From positions 4,154,001 to 4,218,000 of the forward strand of contig NZ_OZ257125.1 in the NCBI RefSeq assembly GCF_965279055.1: DNA of 64,000 nucleotides. Direction: 5' to 3'. The stretch comes from Hydrocarboniphaga sp965279055. GTDB lineage: Bacteria > Pseudomonadota > Gammaproteobacteria > Nevskiales > Nevskiaceae. The notes under the pieces were generated by a model. It made no database searches. It was not told the origin of the DNA and was given only the letters and a program-made list of their open reading frames with translations. Made by a program: the position numbers and the translations under genes. Of this stretch, positions 41,867 through 52,665 are shown piece by piece; within the stretch, counting starts at the first letter, position 1; each line of letters starts with the position of its first letter.

Positions 41867-42643
41867 ATGCGATTGCAGGGCAAGGTGGCACTGGTCACCG
41901 GCGGCACCAGCGGCATCGGCGCCGCCACCGTGCGGCGTCTCGCCGCCGAAGGCGCGCAGGTGATGTTCACCGGCCGCAACGCCGCGGCCGCCGAGGCGCT
42001 GTGCGCCGCAACCGGTGCGCGCTTTCGTGCCCACGCCGTCGAGGACGCGCCCGGCTGGGCCGACCTGAGCCGGGACATCGAGCACAGCTTCGGCCGCCTC
42101 GACATCGCCTTCGCCAATGCCGGCATCGAAGGCGGCGACACCGACATCGAGAAGATCGGCCTGCAGGCCTGGAGCAAGATCGTCGAAGTGAACCTGACCG
42201 GGCCGATGCTGACCGCGCAGCACGCGATCGCGCTGATGAAGCGCAATCCCGGCGGCTCACGCGGCTCGATCATCCTCAACAGTTCGATGAACGGCATCCT
42301 CGCGCTCGGCGGCAACGTCGGCTATTCCACCACCAAGGGCGGGCTGCGGCTGCTGGCCAAATCGATCGCGATGCACTGCGCCAACCAGGGCCTGAACATC
42401 CGCTGCAACAGCATCCATCCGGGCGTCGTCGAAACCCAGCTGATCAAGACCGCGATCGCCGGCGCGCCCGATCCGGCGCTGGCGCGCAAGACGCTCGAAG
42501 GCCTGGCGCCGATGAAACGCATGGCGACGATGGAAGAAATCGCCGGCCTGGTGGTGTACCTGTCCAGCGACGAGGCGGCCTTCGTCACCGGCGCCGAATA
42601 CGTGATCGACGGCGGCTCCACCGCCGGCATGAACGGAGTGTAG
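41867..42643 (+). CDS. SDR family oxidoreductase
   Basis: 258 residues. TGGTSGIGAATV, FANAGIE and YSTTK mark a classical SDR; the sequence NSSMNGILALGG holds the catalytic Ser. It is the first gene of the rightward operon with the acyl-CoA synthetase, 2 bp upstream of its ATG, so it probably reduces or oxidises the same substrate before or after CoA activation. ACGAGGAGCGCGAC supplies the ribosome-binding site. Confidence 0.93.
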   Translation: MRLQGKVALVTGGTSGIGAATVRRLAAEGAQVMFTGRNAAAAEALCAATGARFRAHAVEDAPGWADLSRDIEHSFGRLDIAFANAGIEGGDTDIEKIGLQAWSKIVEVNLTGPMLTAQHAIALMKRNPGGSRGSIILNSSMNGILALGGNVGYSTTKGGLRLLAKSIAMHCANQGLNIRCNSIHPGVVETQLIKTAIAGAPDPALARKTLEGLAPMKRMATMEEIAGLVVYLSSDEAAFVTGAEYVIDGGSTAGMNGV

Positions 42644-42645
42644 CG

Positions 42646-44262
42646 ATGGGCACGCCCGCTTTGCCCGCGCATCTGCAGCGCTACGCCGGCAGCGGCGTCT
42701 GGCGCGACCGCACGATCGGCGAGCTGGCGCGCGACTGGGCGCAGCGCGAGCCGGACGCGGTGGTGTTCCCGAACGATCCGGCGCAGCCGACGTACGCCAG
42801 CCTGCTCGGCGACGCCGAAGCGCTGCTGGTGTCGCTGCAGGAACTCGGCCTGCGCAGCGGCGACGTCATCAGCTTTCAGCTACCGAACTGGATCGAGGCC
42901 GCGATCATCAATCTCGCCGCGGCGCTGGGCGGCTACGTGATCAGCCCGATCGTGACCATCTACCGCGACGCCGAAGTGCGGCAAATGCTGGTCGACAGCG
43001 GCGCCACGATCCTGTTCTTCGCCGAGCGTTTTCGCGGCTACGACTATGCGGCGATGGTCGAGCGCATCGCCGCCGATCTGCCGGCGCTGCAGCATCGCAT
43101 CGGCGTGCGTGCCGAAGGCGATATGACGCGCTTCGAATCGCTGCTCGCCGCCGGCCGCGGCCGGCGGCCGCAGCTGCCGAAAGTCGATGCCGACGCGGTC
43201 AAGCTGCTGCTGTACACCTCCGGCACCACCGGCCGGCCGAAAGGCGTGCTGCACAGCCACAACAGCCTCGCGCGCGTGTCGCAGATCAGCTATCAGCATT
43301 GGGGACTCGGTGCCGGCGACGCGATCCTGATGCCGTCGCCGGTCACGCATATCAGCGGTTACAGCAACGGCCTGGAGCAGCCTTTTCTCGCCGGTACGCG
43401 CACCGTGCTGATGGAAAGCTGGGACGCGGCACTGGCCGTGGATCTGATCCGGCGATATCGCGTTGCCGGCACCGTCGCGGCGACGCCGTTCCTGAAGGAA
43501 CTCGCCGACATGGCACGCGCGCGCGGCGACCGGCTGCCGAGCTTTCGCGTGTTCGCCTGCGGCGGCGCCGCGGTGCCGGCCGACTTGGTGCTCGATGCCA
43601 ATGCGGCTTTCGAGCAAGCCTGCGCATTCCGCGTCTACGGCAGCTCCGAAGTGCCGCTGGTCACGGTCGGCTGCATGCCGGTCTCGCAACCGCAGCTCGC
43701 GGCCACCAGCGACGGCGCGGCGGTGGACTACGAGGTGCGCTTCATCGATGACAACGGTGACGATGTCGCGCCCGGGCGGGACGGCGAGATCGTCGCGCGC
43801 GGCCCGGCGATGTTTCTCGGCTACGCCGACGCGGCGCAGACGCGCGAGGCGCTGACGCCGGACGGCTATTTCCGCACCGGCGATATCGGCATGCTCACCG
43901 CCGAAGGCGCGATCGTCATCACCGGCCGCAAGAAAGACCTGATCATCCGCGGCGGCGAAAACATCAGCGCCAAGGAGATCGAAGACGTGCTCGGCCGCCA
44001 TCCGCTGGTGCGTGAATCGGCCGTGGTGTCGATGCCGCATGCGCGTCTCGGAGAAGGCATCTGCGCGTTCGTGATCACCCGTGGCGAGCAACGCCCGGCT
44101 TTCGCCGAACTCGCCGGTTTCGTCAGCGCCAGCGGACTGTCCAAGCAGAAATGCCCGGAACGCATCGAGTACCTGGCCGAGCTGCCGCGCACCGCCTCGG
44201 GCAAGGTGCGCAAGGACGTTCTGCGCAGCATGATTCGCGCGATGGTCGAAGTCCCGGCGTAA
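42646..44262 (+). CDS. Acyl-CoA synthetase (AMP-forming)
   Basis: 538 residues. LLLYTSGTTGRPKGVLHSH is the AMP-binding P loop, YFRTGDIGML and GRKKDLIIRGGENISAKEIE follow, and RTASGKVRKDVL has the adenylating Lys. Acid substrate activation to a CoA thioester starts the pathway. Cyclohexanecarboxylate-, bile-acid- and fatty-acid ligases share this layout, so specificity is open. Start ATG 42646 is right after the SDR stop. Confidence 0.94.
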   Translation: MGTPALPAHLQRYAGSGVWRDRTIGELARDWAQREPDAVVFPNDPAQPTYASLLGDAEALLVSLQELGLRSGDVISFQLPNWIEAAIINLAAALGGYVISPIVTIYRDAEVRQMLVDSGATILFFAERFRGYDYAAMVERIAADLPALQHRIGVRAEGDMTRFESLLAAGRGRRPQLPKVDADAVKLLLYTSGTTGRPKGVLHSHNSLARVSQISYQHWGLGAGDAILMPSPVTHISGYSNGLEQPFLAGTRTVLMESWDAALAVDLIRRYRVAGTVAATPFLKELADMARARGDRLPSFRVFACGGAAVPADLVLDANAAFEQACAFRVYGSSEVPLVTVGCMPVSQPQLAATSDGAAVDYEVRFIDDNGDDVAPGRDGEIVARGPAMFLGYADAAQTREALTPDGYFRTGDIGMLTAEGAIVITGRKKDLIIRGGENISAKEIEDVLGRHPLVRESAVVSMPHARLGEGICAFVITRGEQRPAFAELAGFVSASGLSKQKCPERIEYLAELPRTASGKVRKDVLRSMIRAMVEVPA

Positions 44263-44323
44263 TCCTGCGCGGCGCGGCGCAGTCACGCCGACATCGATCT
44301 GCCGCGATCTGGAACGGTCGGGC

Positions 44324-45118
44324 TCAGGCGCGCTTGGCCAGAAACGCGCGCGTCGCCAGCGCAGTGACCCGGGCGCGCGCGGCCGCGTCGGGATAGGCGT
44401 CGTAGAGCGCCTGCGACCGCAGCTCGACGCTGATCGGCAGGCCTGGCGGCAGCACCGAAATCAATGCCGACAGCGGCAAGCCGCCCTCGCCGGCCTGCAG
44501 CCGTCCGTACACCGCCTCTTGCAGAATGCCGGCGGCGTCGGCGCGCCGTGGCCGCTGCGTCGGCGCGTCGCAGAGCTGCACGTAGCTGAGCCAGCGCGCC
44601 GGCAGCGCGGCGACGTCGGCGACGGTGCCGCCGGAGCGATCCAGATGCAGCGCATCGACCAGCAGCGCCGCGTTCGAATGATCCACGGCCGACACGATCG
44701 CCGACGCGGTGCCGATATCCTTGACCTCGGTGAACAGGCCGAACTCCAGCGACACGCGCAGCGGCGCGCGCGCGACGTGCTCGCAGAGCTGTTCGAATTT
44801 TTCCATCGTCGCGCACAGGTCCGGATCGGAACTCACCACCAGCGCATTCGCGGCGCCGAGTTCCAGGCCGATATCGAGAATGCGCCGGTGCGCCGGATCG
44901 AGCGGGCCGGGCTTGATCCAGATCACTTCGACATCGATCAGATCCAGGCCGCTGTCACGCAGACCGCGCCGCACTTCGGTGACGGTGCCGGCGCTCCACT
45001 GATCCGGCTCCACCCACAGGCCGACCGCATCGAAGCCGCCGGCGGCGGCCGCGGCGATCGTCGCCACTGGGCCGAGTTCGGGCACCACGCCCGAGGCCAG
45101 TGCGATGCGATGCAGCAT
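44324..45118 (-). CDS. TIM-barrel sugar phosphate isomerase/epimerase-like protein
   Basis: 264 residues from ATG 45118. GGFDAVGLWVEPDQWSAG, VEVIWIKPG and SLEFGLFTEVKDIG, HLDRSGG match AP_endonuc_2-type (xylose-isomerase-like) barrels. This superfamily isomerises sugars or inosose-like ketones; with two ThuA proteins nearby it hints at a sugar-like or cyclic polyol intermediate. It begins 2 bp after the stop of the upstream SDR gene. Confidence 0.85.
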   Translation of the reverse strand: MLHRIALASGVVPELGPVATIAAAAAGGFDAVGLWVEPDQWSAGTVTEVRRGLRDSGLDLIDVEVIWIKPGPLDPAHRRILDIGLELGAANALVVSSDPDLCATMEKFEQLCEHVARAPLRVSLEFGLFTEVKDIGTASAIVSAVDHSNAALLVDALHLDRSGGTVADVAALPARWLSYVQLCDAPTQRPRRADAAGILQEAVYGRLQAGEGGLPLSALISVLPPGLPISVELRSQALYDAYPDAAARARVTALATRAFLAKRA

Positions 45119-45120
45119 GT

Positions 45121-45927
45121 TTATGCCCTGGCGGCGGCCGCGGCGGCGATCGACGCGCCGATTTCCTCGCGCGTCGGATTGCGCCGCAGCGTCAATCCAC
45201 CATTGACCTGCAGGTTCTCGCCGGTCATGAAGCACTCGTCGCTGCACAGCCAGGCCGCGGCCGCGGCCACGTCGTCCGACGTCCCGATACGGCCCAGCGG
45301 ATAGCCGGCGATGAAGCTGTCGAACATGCCGGGGATTTTCTTCGCCTCGGCGTTCATCGGCGTATCGGTCAGGCCCGGTGAAATCGAGTTCGCGCGAATG
45401 CCGTGCTTGCCGTATTCGTGGGCGATGCAGCGGATGATGTGGTCGCTGCCGGCCTTGGTGCCCATGTAGGCGGCGTGATCGTTGAGCATGATCGTCGCCG
45501 TGGCCGAACTGATCTGGATAATCGAGCCGCCGGGCTGCGGGTTTTTCATCATCGCCTCGATCATCGACTGGTAGAAATGGAACGGGCCGGTGAACTGCAA
45601 TGCGGTGATGCGCTGCAACTCGTCTTCGGTGGTCTCCAGAAAATTCTTCAGAAACCCCCAGCCGGTGGCGTTGATGCCGATGTCCAGACGGCCTTTCCAG
45701 TCGAAGGCGCGCTGCGCGGCATCGACGATATCGCCGCGCCGGGTGATGTCGCATTGCAGCGCCAGGCCGCCGACTTGTTCCGCGAACTGCTGCAAGGGCT
45801 CGAGCTGGCGCCCGGCGACGATGATCGCCGCGCCTTCGGAATGCAGGCGACGCGCGATCACCTGGCCCATGTTGTCCTTACCGGCGGCGCCGATGATCAG
45901 CGCCACTTTCGATGCGAGTCTTTTCAT
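45121..45927 (-). CDS. SDR family oxidoreductase
   Basis: 268 residues from ATG 45927 with GGAG upstream. The cofactor loop IGAAGKDNMGQVIARR is unusual (long insertion after GAAG), as in enoyl-reductase-like SDRs, but YMGTK keeps Tyr/Lys and ISSATA the Ser. INATGWGFLKNFLETTEDE may bind substrate. It is followed at once by the isomerase-like gene. Confidence 0.91.
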   Translation of the reverse strand: MKRLASKVALIIGAAGKDNMGQVIARRLHSEGAAIIVAGRQLEPLQQFAEQVGGLALQCDITRRGDIVDAAQRAFDWKGRLDIGINATGWGFLKNFLETTEDELQRITALQFTGPFHFYQSMIEAMMKNPQPGGSIIQISSATATIMLNDHAAYMGTKAGSDHIIRCIAHEYGKHGIRANSISPGLTDTPMNAEAKKIPGMFDSFIAGYPLGRIGTSDDVAAAAAWLCSDECFMTGENLQVNGGLTLRRNPTREEIGASIAAAAAARA

Positions 45928-46001
45928 CGTGCTGTCTCCATGCGCCGCGATCCGGCCGCGATGCAGCGAGTTAACGCGCGCGCCATCGGCACGAACAACT
46001 G

Positions 46002-46017
46002 ACCCTATGGATAGGGT
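46002..46017. promoter_or_regulatory. Candidate operator between divergent SDR genes
   Basis: ACCCTAT-GG-ATAGGGT is a 16-bp palindrome with perfect 7-bp arms in the 157-bp divergent gap (45928-46084). Its size suits a TetR-type dimer controlling both directions. Confidence 0.45.
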
Positions 46018-46084
46018 GTCGCCTGCAGACGCCTCTGACATAGTCGTTGCAGCCGAAACCGGCGCAGCACACCAGGAGATAGTC

Positions 46085-46843
46085 GTGGATCTAGGACTCA
46101 AAGGACTCAAGGTCATCCTGACCGGCGGCAGCCGCGGCACCGGCCGCGCCGCGCTGGAAATTTTTGCCGCCGAAGGCGCCGATGTGGGCTTTTTTTCGCG
46201 CAACCAGCGGCAGATCGACGAGGCGGTGGAATCGCTGTCGCGCCACGGCGGCAAGGTCGTCGGCCGACAGGGCGATCTCAGCGATCTGGACGCCTATCCG
46301 TCGCTGCTCAAGGGCATTGCCGACGAACTCGGCGGCTGCGACATCTTCATCCCCAGCGCCAGCGCCTCGGGCTCCAAGCTCGCCCAGGACTGGAGCGCCT
46401 GCTTCAACATGGACGTGCTCGGCACGGTCAGGGGCTGCGAGGCGATGGAGCCTTATCTGGAGAAATCAAAGCACGGTTCGGTGATCGTGCTCGCCAGCAC
46501 CGCGGCCACCGAAACCTTCTTCGCCCCGCAGGCGTTCAACGCGGTCAAGGCCACCTTGATCACCTACTCCAAGCAGCTCGGCCAGGCCTGGGGCGCGAAA
46601 GGCATCCGCGTCAACACCGTGTCGCCGGGTCCGGTGTGGTTCGAAGGCGGCAACTGGGACGACATCAAGCGCGACATGCCGGAGCTGTACAAGGCGACGC
46701 AGGACCAGATGGTGATCGGCCGCTTCGGCGTCGCCGAAGACGTGGCGAAAACGATCGTGTTTCTGGCCAGCCCGGCGTCGGGCTGGACCACCGGCACCAA
46801 TGTGATCGTCGACGGCGGATACACCAAGCGCGTGCAGTTTTAA
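46085..46843 (+). CDS. SDR-fold protein lacking the catalytic Tyr
   Basis: 252 residues from GTG 46085; AGGAGATAG lies at the right spacing. ILTGGSRGTGRAALE is the cofactor loop. The active-site position YxxxK reads F-N-A-V-K, so the Tyr is Phe, while the Lys and preceding ASTAATE are kept. Either this enzyme uses another acid or binds without classical oxidoreduction. Length is classical. It is divergent from the SDR-isomerase operon. Confidence 0.9.
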   Translation: MDLGLKGLKVILTGGSRGTGRAALEIFAAEGADVGFFSRNQRQIDEAVESLSRHGGKVVGRQGDLSDLDAYPSLLKGIADELGGCDIFIPSASASGSKLAQDWSACFNMDVLGTVRGCEAMEPYLEKSKHGSVIVLASTAATETFFAPQAFNAVKATLITYSKQLGQAWGAKGIRVNTVSPGPVWFEGGNWDDIKRDMPELYKATQDQMVIGRFGVAEDVAKTIVFLASPASGWTTGTNVIVDGGYTKRVQF

Positions 46844-46941
46844 GGAACCTCCGAAGCGGCGATTCGCGCGCAGGCGGGGATCCGGTGCGGCCATCACCGG
46901 CACCGGGATTCCCGCCGGCGCCGTAACGAGATTTGCGGACG

Positions 46942-47985
<1,044 letters not shown>

Positions 47986-48090
47986 GCACCGAGCATAGGG
48001 CGAGCCTGCGCGGCCGGATACTGTCCAAACTGCTCGGTTTCATTGGTGCGCATCACGCCTATGGTGGCGGATCCCAACCAGGAGTCTGCA

Positions 48091-49089
48091 ATGGCCACGA
48101 TGCGTCAATTCCGGCTCGCTGCGCATCCGCGCGGACGCGGCCTGCTGGACAGCGATTTTGAACTGGTGACGCTGGTGCGGCCGCAGCCGGCGCAAGGCGA
48201 AGTGTTGATGAAGCTGCGCTGGCTGGGCTTCGATCCGTCGCAGAAAGGCTGGATGGAAAACTACGGCGGCTATGTCGCGCCGATGCACATCGGCGACGTG
48301 ATGCGCGGCACCGGCATCGGCGAAGTGGTCGAAAGCCGCAACCCGGCAATCCCGGTCGGCACGCTGCTCAGCGGCATGACCGGCTGGAGCGAATACCTGG
48401 TCAGCGACGGCAGCGGTTTCATCGCCGCTGAACCGGCGTTGCCGCCGACCGCGATGCTGTCGATCCTCGGCCTGACCAGCCTGACCGCCTGGCATGGGCT
48501 GTTCGAAATCGGCAAGCCGGTCGCCGGCGACACCGTGCTGGTGTCGGGTGCGGCCGGCGCCACCGGATCGGTGGTCGGCCAGCTCGCCAGGATCGCCGGC
48601 TGCCGCATCGTCGGCATCGCCGGCGGCGCCGAGAAATGCCAGTGGCTGACGCAGGTCGGCGGCTACGATATCGCGCTCGACTACAAGGCAGGCGACCTGA
48701 AGGCGCAGTTGCGCAAGGCCCTGCCCAAGGGCGCCAACATCGTCTACGACAACGTCGGCGGCGAGACCCTCGACGCGATGCTCAACGTGCTCGCCGACGG
48801 CGCGCGCGTGGTGATCTGCGGCGCGATCAGCCGCTACGAGACCGGCGGCAAGCCGCAGGGGCCGGGCAACTACTTCAACCTGGTGTTCAAGCGCGCCCGC
48901 ATGGAAGGCTTCATCCTGTTCGACCACGAGCACCGCTTCGCCGACATGCGCCGGCGCCTGACCGAACTCGCGGTCGCCGGCCGGCTGAGCTGGCAGATCG
49001 ATGAGCAGCAGGGTTTCGAGAACGCGCCGGCGACCTTGCGCCGGCTGTTCGACGGCAGCAACCGCGGCAAGCAGATCCTGAAAGTCTGA
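48091..49089 (+). CDS. NADP-dependent MDR oxidoreductase (second copy)
   Basis: 332 residues from ATG 48091; AGGAGTC lies upstream. Same motifs as its neighbour (VSGAAGATGSVVGQLARI, GIAGGAEKCQW, IVYDNVGGETLDAML) with many differences, so they are old paralogues. Likely reduces an alpha,beta-unsaturated ketone or acyl derivative. Expression of the pair may be coordinated from the shared gap. Confidence 0.92.
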   Translation: MATMRQFRLAAHPRGRGLLDSDFELVTLVRPQPAQGEVLMKLRWLGFDPSQKGWMENYGGYVAPMHIGDVMRGTGIGEVVESRNPAIPVGTLLSGMTGWSEYLVSDGSGFIAAEPALPPTAMLSILGLTSLTAWHGLFEIGKPVAGDTVLVSGAAGATGSVVGQLARIAGCRIVGIAGGAEKCQWLTQVGGYDIALDYKAGDLKAQLRKALPKGANIVYDNVGGETLDAMLNVLADGARVVICGAISRYETGGKPQGPGNYFNLVFKRARMEGFILFDHEHRFADMRRRLTELAVAGRLSWQIDEQQGFENAPATLRRLFDGSNRGKQILKV

Positions 49090-49144
49090 AGCATCGCCCG
49101 GAACCGCTGGGCGGCCATCCTTCGCCGGCCCGGCAGGCGTCGAA

Positions 49145-49957
49145 TCAGGCGCGCGCCGCTGGCGAAATCACCCAGCGGATCGCGTTCTCGATCAGCCGGC
49201 GATAGATCGGGTTGTCGTAAGTCTGCTGATCGTCGCCCGGCTGCAGATAGACCAGCGGGCTGTTGATCGCGCGCTTGCACCAGCCGATCAGCGACGAGCC
49301 GTCGGCATGCGACCAGCCCTCGTTGCTGTACATGACGCCGTTCATCGCGGCCGTCGCCGAATGGAAATTGTCGCGCGTGAACCGGTGACTCGACCGCAGC
49401 AGCGGCGTCACTTCGGACTCGAACACTTCGCCCAGGTACAGCTCGTCGCGCATCGCGAATGTGCCCGGAATGCCGGCCATCACCGGATGCTCAGGCGCCA
49501 GCACTTCGGCCTGATATTCCACTTGATGGCGATAGCCGGAATCCGGCCGGTTCTCGCCGCGCAGCCTGCCGGGGCGATACAGGAACGTGCCACCGAGATA
49601 ATCGGCGTAAGCCGGCCAGGCCGGCCAACCGGCAAGCGAATGATGCAGCGCGACGATGCCCTTGCCCTCTTCAAGCAGCGCTTCGAACCCGCGCTTGAAA
49701 GCCTCGCCCGGATCGATGTACGCCGGCTTGTCGACCGTGGCTTCGAAGTCCAGGCCCGGCATGTCGTACAGCAGCAGCGCGTCGTAGGGGCGCATGCCTT
49801 CGGGGTTCATCAGCTGCGCGGCGGCCGGCTGATCCACCACCGTGGCCGAAATGCCCGGCAGCGACTGGAACAGCGCATCGAGCGCATTGCGGTCGAAAGG
49901 ATGGCCGCGTACCGCGAGCAGGACTTTGACCGGCGCTCGGTATTCGATGATCGGCAT
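49145..49957 (-). CDS. ThuA-like domain protein (second copy)
   Basis: 270 residues from ATG 49957. VKVLLAVRGHPFDRNALDALF, YDALLLYDMPGLDF, GIVALHHSLAGWPAW, GYRHQVEYQ and HPVMAGIPGTF are ThuA-domain blocks. It is distantly homologous to 40864-41694 and follows the TonB-dependent-receptor gene, separated by a terminator. Function as for the other copy: unknown, perhaps a sugar-derivative hydrolase or isomerase. Confidence 0.87.
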   Translation of the reverse strand: MPIIEYRAPVKVLLAVRGHPFDRNALDALFQSLPGISATVVDQPAAAQLMNPEGMRPYDALLLYDMPGLDFEATVDKPAYIDPGEAFKRGFEALLEEGKGIVALHHSLAGWPAWPAYADYLGGTFLYRPGRLRGENRPDSGYRHQVEYQAEVLAPEHPVMAGIPGTFAMRDELYLGEVFESEVTPLLRSSHRFTRDNFHSATAAMNGVMYSNEGWSHADGSSLIGWCKRAINSPLVYLQPGDDQQTYDNPIYRRLIENAIRWVISPAARA

Positions 49958-49981
49958 CGTGGTGCTCCTGTTGTTCGTATC

Positions 49982-50027
49982 AAAAAAAAGGCGGTGCCGC
50001 ATTCCGCTGACGGAACCCGGCACCGCC
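49982..50027 (-). terminator. Rho-independent terminator of the TonB receptor gene
   Basis: On the minus strand GGCGGTGCCG pairs with CGGCACCGCC around an inner hairpin, and eight T follow (49989-49982). It is 20 bp past the receptor stop and is a strong intrinsic terminator. Confidence 0.9.
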
Positions 50028-50046
50028 TGGGAGCGGCCTCTACAAC

Positions 50047-52548
50047 TTAGAAGCGATACGTGCCCTGCAGCAGCAGCTCGCGGGTGCGACCGACGCTGAC
50101 CCAGACTTCGTCCGGCGTGCCGAAAGGCTTGTCGGACGAGGCGACGCCGTAATGCTTGTTGGTCAGGTTGCGGCCGATCAGCGCCACTTCCCAGGCATCC
50201 GATCCCTGATACAGACGCGCACTGGCATTGATGCGCGTGAAGCCGCCCTGCCAGGCCAGCGGATGCTCGTTCTCCTGCATCCAGTAGCCGCTGGTGTAGT
50301 TCGCGTCGCTCGACAGGCCGAGGAAGATGTTGTCGGTCAGCTCGCTGTCCCAGGTCAGGCCGCCGGTCACATTCCATTCCGGCGCACGCACCAGCGCGGT
50401 ACCGGACAGGTCCTGCGTGTTGGTATCCGAGTCGCAACCGCTGGCGTCGTCCTGACCGGCATAGCAGGGCGCCCCTTCAAAGCTCAGATACTCGGCCTTG
50501 TTGTAGCCGGCTGCTGCGCGCAACCGCAGCTGGTGCGTCGCCGCGAACGAGCTTTCGATTTCGGCGCCGGTGGTGCGCGCCGAGGCCGCGTTGCGGATCG
50601 TGAACGACGGCGGCGTCGGATTGAACGAGGTCAGCTGCAGGCCGTCGAACTTGTAGCGATACACCGCCGAGGTGATGGTCAGACGACGATCGAGGAACTC
50701 GCCCTTGGCGCCGATTTCACCGCCCTTGGCTTTCTCGGACTTGAAGCCGAGCACGTCCGAGGTCTGGCCGAACGACAGAATCGACGGGTTGGAGAAACCG
50801 CCCGACTTGTAGCCGGTCTTGTAGGCGGCGTAGAAGGTCGAGTTCTTGGTCGGATGGTAGGACAGCGTCGCCTCGGGTGAGACGTTGTCGTCGCTGAACT
50901 TGCCGCGCGTGAACACACCCTCTTCGGCGGTGATCTGCAGCGGCGCGAACTGGTCGTTGACATAGGAGTTGCCGACCGACAGCTTCTTGTCTTCGTGCGT
51001 GTAGCGAGCACCGCCGGCGAGTTCGACGTTTTCGACGATCTTCCAGCTGAGCTGCGCGAAAGCCGAATAAGCCGAGTTGCTGTTGGTGGTCAGCAGGGTC
51101 CAGTTGTTGTACTGCCCGTTGCGGCTGTCCAGGCCGACCGGCGCGATGAAGCCGTTGCCGGTGGTGTCGCGGCTGCCATGTTCGAAGTACAGGCCGGTGG
51201 TGAAGTTCACCGGCGTTTCGAAGTTCGAGGCCAGACGGAGTTCCTGGGTGAAGCTGTCGCTCTTGTCCTCGTTGTAGCCGAGCACGGCGGTGCTGGCGTC
51301 GAAACCGAAGTTGTCGAAGCTGCCGTTCTTGTAATTCCAGTAGCCGGTGACCGAAGTCAGCAGGAAGGAATCGAACTTGTAGTTGGCGCTGTTGGACGCC
51401 AGCATCGACTTGTAGTTGGTGTAGGGCTTGCCGTCCTTGGCGCCGGGATACGCCGCAGCGCGATCCGGATTCAGAGCACCCAGCGAGCGCTTGCCGTCGA
51501 GACCGCAGTCGCCATAGGGGTCGACGACGTAGGTGCCGGACAACAGATCCAGCGTGCGCGGATGCTCGTCGCAGAGCAGCTCGGTGCCGGCGGTTTCGCC
51601 GTTGTCGTGCAGGTTGGAACCGAACACTTTCAGCGTCGAATCGAGTCTGTCGTTGGGGTTCCACTGCACCGTCAGACGGCCCAGATATTCGCGCGTGCCC
51701 GGATCCTCGCCATGTGCGGCGCCGGCCGTCGGAAAGTCCGGATCGCTGGGCATCGTCACCGGGCCGGCGACGTTGTCGATATAGCCGTCCATCTTGCTGG
51801 CGCGGCCGGCGAAGCGATACTTCAGGGTGTCGGTGATCGGGCCGGACACGGCGCCTTCGATGATGCGCTCGCCGGCTTCGAACTCGTAACCACCGCGCAA
51901 GTAGCCGGAGAATTCGTCGGTCGCTCCGGCGGTGCGCAGCGAAATCACGCCGCCCGGGCTGTTCTTGCCGAAGAACAGCGCCTGCGGGCCTTTCAGCACT
52001 TCCACCTGCTGGATGTCGAAGAAGCTCTGCGTGACCAGGCGTCCACGGCTGATCTGCAGGCCGTCGACGTTCAGCGCGACGGTCTGTTCGATACCGGCGT
52101 CGAGCGCAGAAGAACCCAGGCCGCGAATCGTGAACGAGGCGCCGGCGCCACCGCCGCCGGTCTTGGCGATGATCACCTGCGGCACCATCTGGCCGATCTT
52201 GCCCAGATCGGTTGCGGCATAGCGGTTCAGATCCGCAGCGCTGACCGCGGACACCGCGACCGGCACGTCGAGCAGGGTTTCGTTCTTCTTGCGCGCGGTG
52301 ACGATGACTTCTTCGGTAGCGAAAGCGCTGTCGCCGCTTTCTGCAGCCGCGGCTTCCGCGGCCGGAGCCGGCGCGTCCGGCGCTTCGGCGCCAGCCGCTG
52401 CGGGCGCCGCTTCCTGAGGCGCTGCGATTTCGGCCGGTGCGGCGATCGGCGCCGTTTCCTGCGCCATTGCCGGCGTCGCGATCAGCAGCAACGAAGCGGA
52501 ACCGGCAAGCGCATGGCGCGTGGTCCTGCGGGCACGATTGACTGTCAT
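50047..52548 (-). CDS. TonB-dependent outer-membrane receptor
   Basis: 833 residues from ATG 52548, preceded by AAGGAGAG. Signal peptide ends AMAQ. A long Pro/Ala-rich linker (about 22-75) precedes the plug domain: EEVIVTARKKNETLLDVPVA and ALNVDGLQISRGRLV. The rest is a 22-strand barrel ending in TYRF. No ligand can be read, but the catabolic context suggests uptake of the hydrophobic growth substrate. The linker length is greater than usual. Confidence 0.95.
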   Translation of the reverse strand: MTVNRARRTTRHALAGSASLLLIATPAMAQETAPIAAPAEIAAPQEAAPAAAGAEAPDAPAPAAEAAAAESGDSAFATEEVIVTARKKNETLLDVPVAVSAVSAADLNRYAATDLGKIGQMVPQVIIAKTGGGGAGASFTIRGLGSSALDAGIEQTVALNVDGLQISRGRLVTQSFFDIQQVEVLKGPQALFFGKNSPGGVISLRTAGATDEFSGYLRGGYEFEAGERIIEGAVSGPITDTLKYRFAGRASKMDGYIDNVAGPVTMPSDPDFPTAGAAHGEDPGTREYLGRLTVQWNPNDRLDSTLKVFGSNLHDNGETAGTELLCDEHPRTLDLLSGTYVVDPYGDCGLDGKRSLGALNPDRAAAYPGAKDGKPYTNYKSMLASNSANYKFDSFLLTSVTGYWNYKNGSFDNFGFDASTAVLGYNEDKSDSFTQELRLASNFETPVNFTTGLYFEHGSRDTTGNGFIAPVGLDSRNGQYNNWTLLTTNSNSAYSAFAQLSWKIVENVELAGGARYTHEDKKLSVGNSYVNDQFAPLQITAEEGVFTRGKFSDDNVSPEATLSYHPTKNSTFYAAYKTGYKSGGFSNPSILSFGQTSDVLGFKSEKAKGGEIGAKGEFLDRRLTITSAVYRYKFDGLQLTSFNPTPPSFTIRNAASARTTGAEIESSFAATHQLRLRAAAGYNKAEYLSFEGAPCYAGQDDASGCDSDTNTQDLSGTALVRAPEWNVTGGLTWDSELTDNIFLGLSSDANYTSGYWMQENEHPLAWQGGFTRINASARLYQGSDAWEVALIGRNLTNKHYGVASSDKPFGTPDEVWVSVGRTRELLLQGTYRF

Positions 52549-52586
52549 TTTCTCTCCTTCCACATAATTGTTCTATTAGGTGACTG

Positions 52587-52614
52587 ATTATGGAAAGCGG
52601 CAGTTTTTACTCAA
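52587..52614 (-). promoter_or_regulatory. Candidate sigma-70 promoter of the TonB receptor gene
   Basis: On the minus strand TTGAGT (52614-52609) and CATAAT (52592-52587) are 16 bp apart, about 40 bp upstream of the receptor start. Both boxes agree well with consensus. Confidence 0.4.
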
Positions 52615-52665
52615 CTGCTTAAAGTGACAGGTCGCGGCAATAGCAGTGGAATACCCACAGAAACG

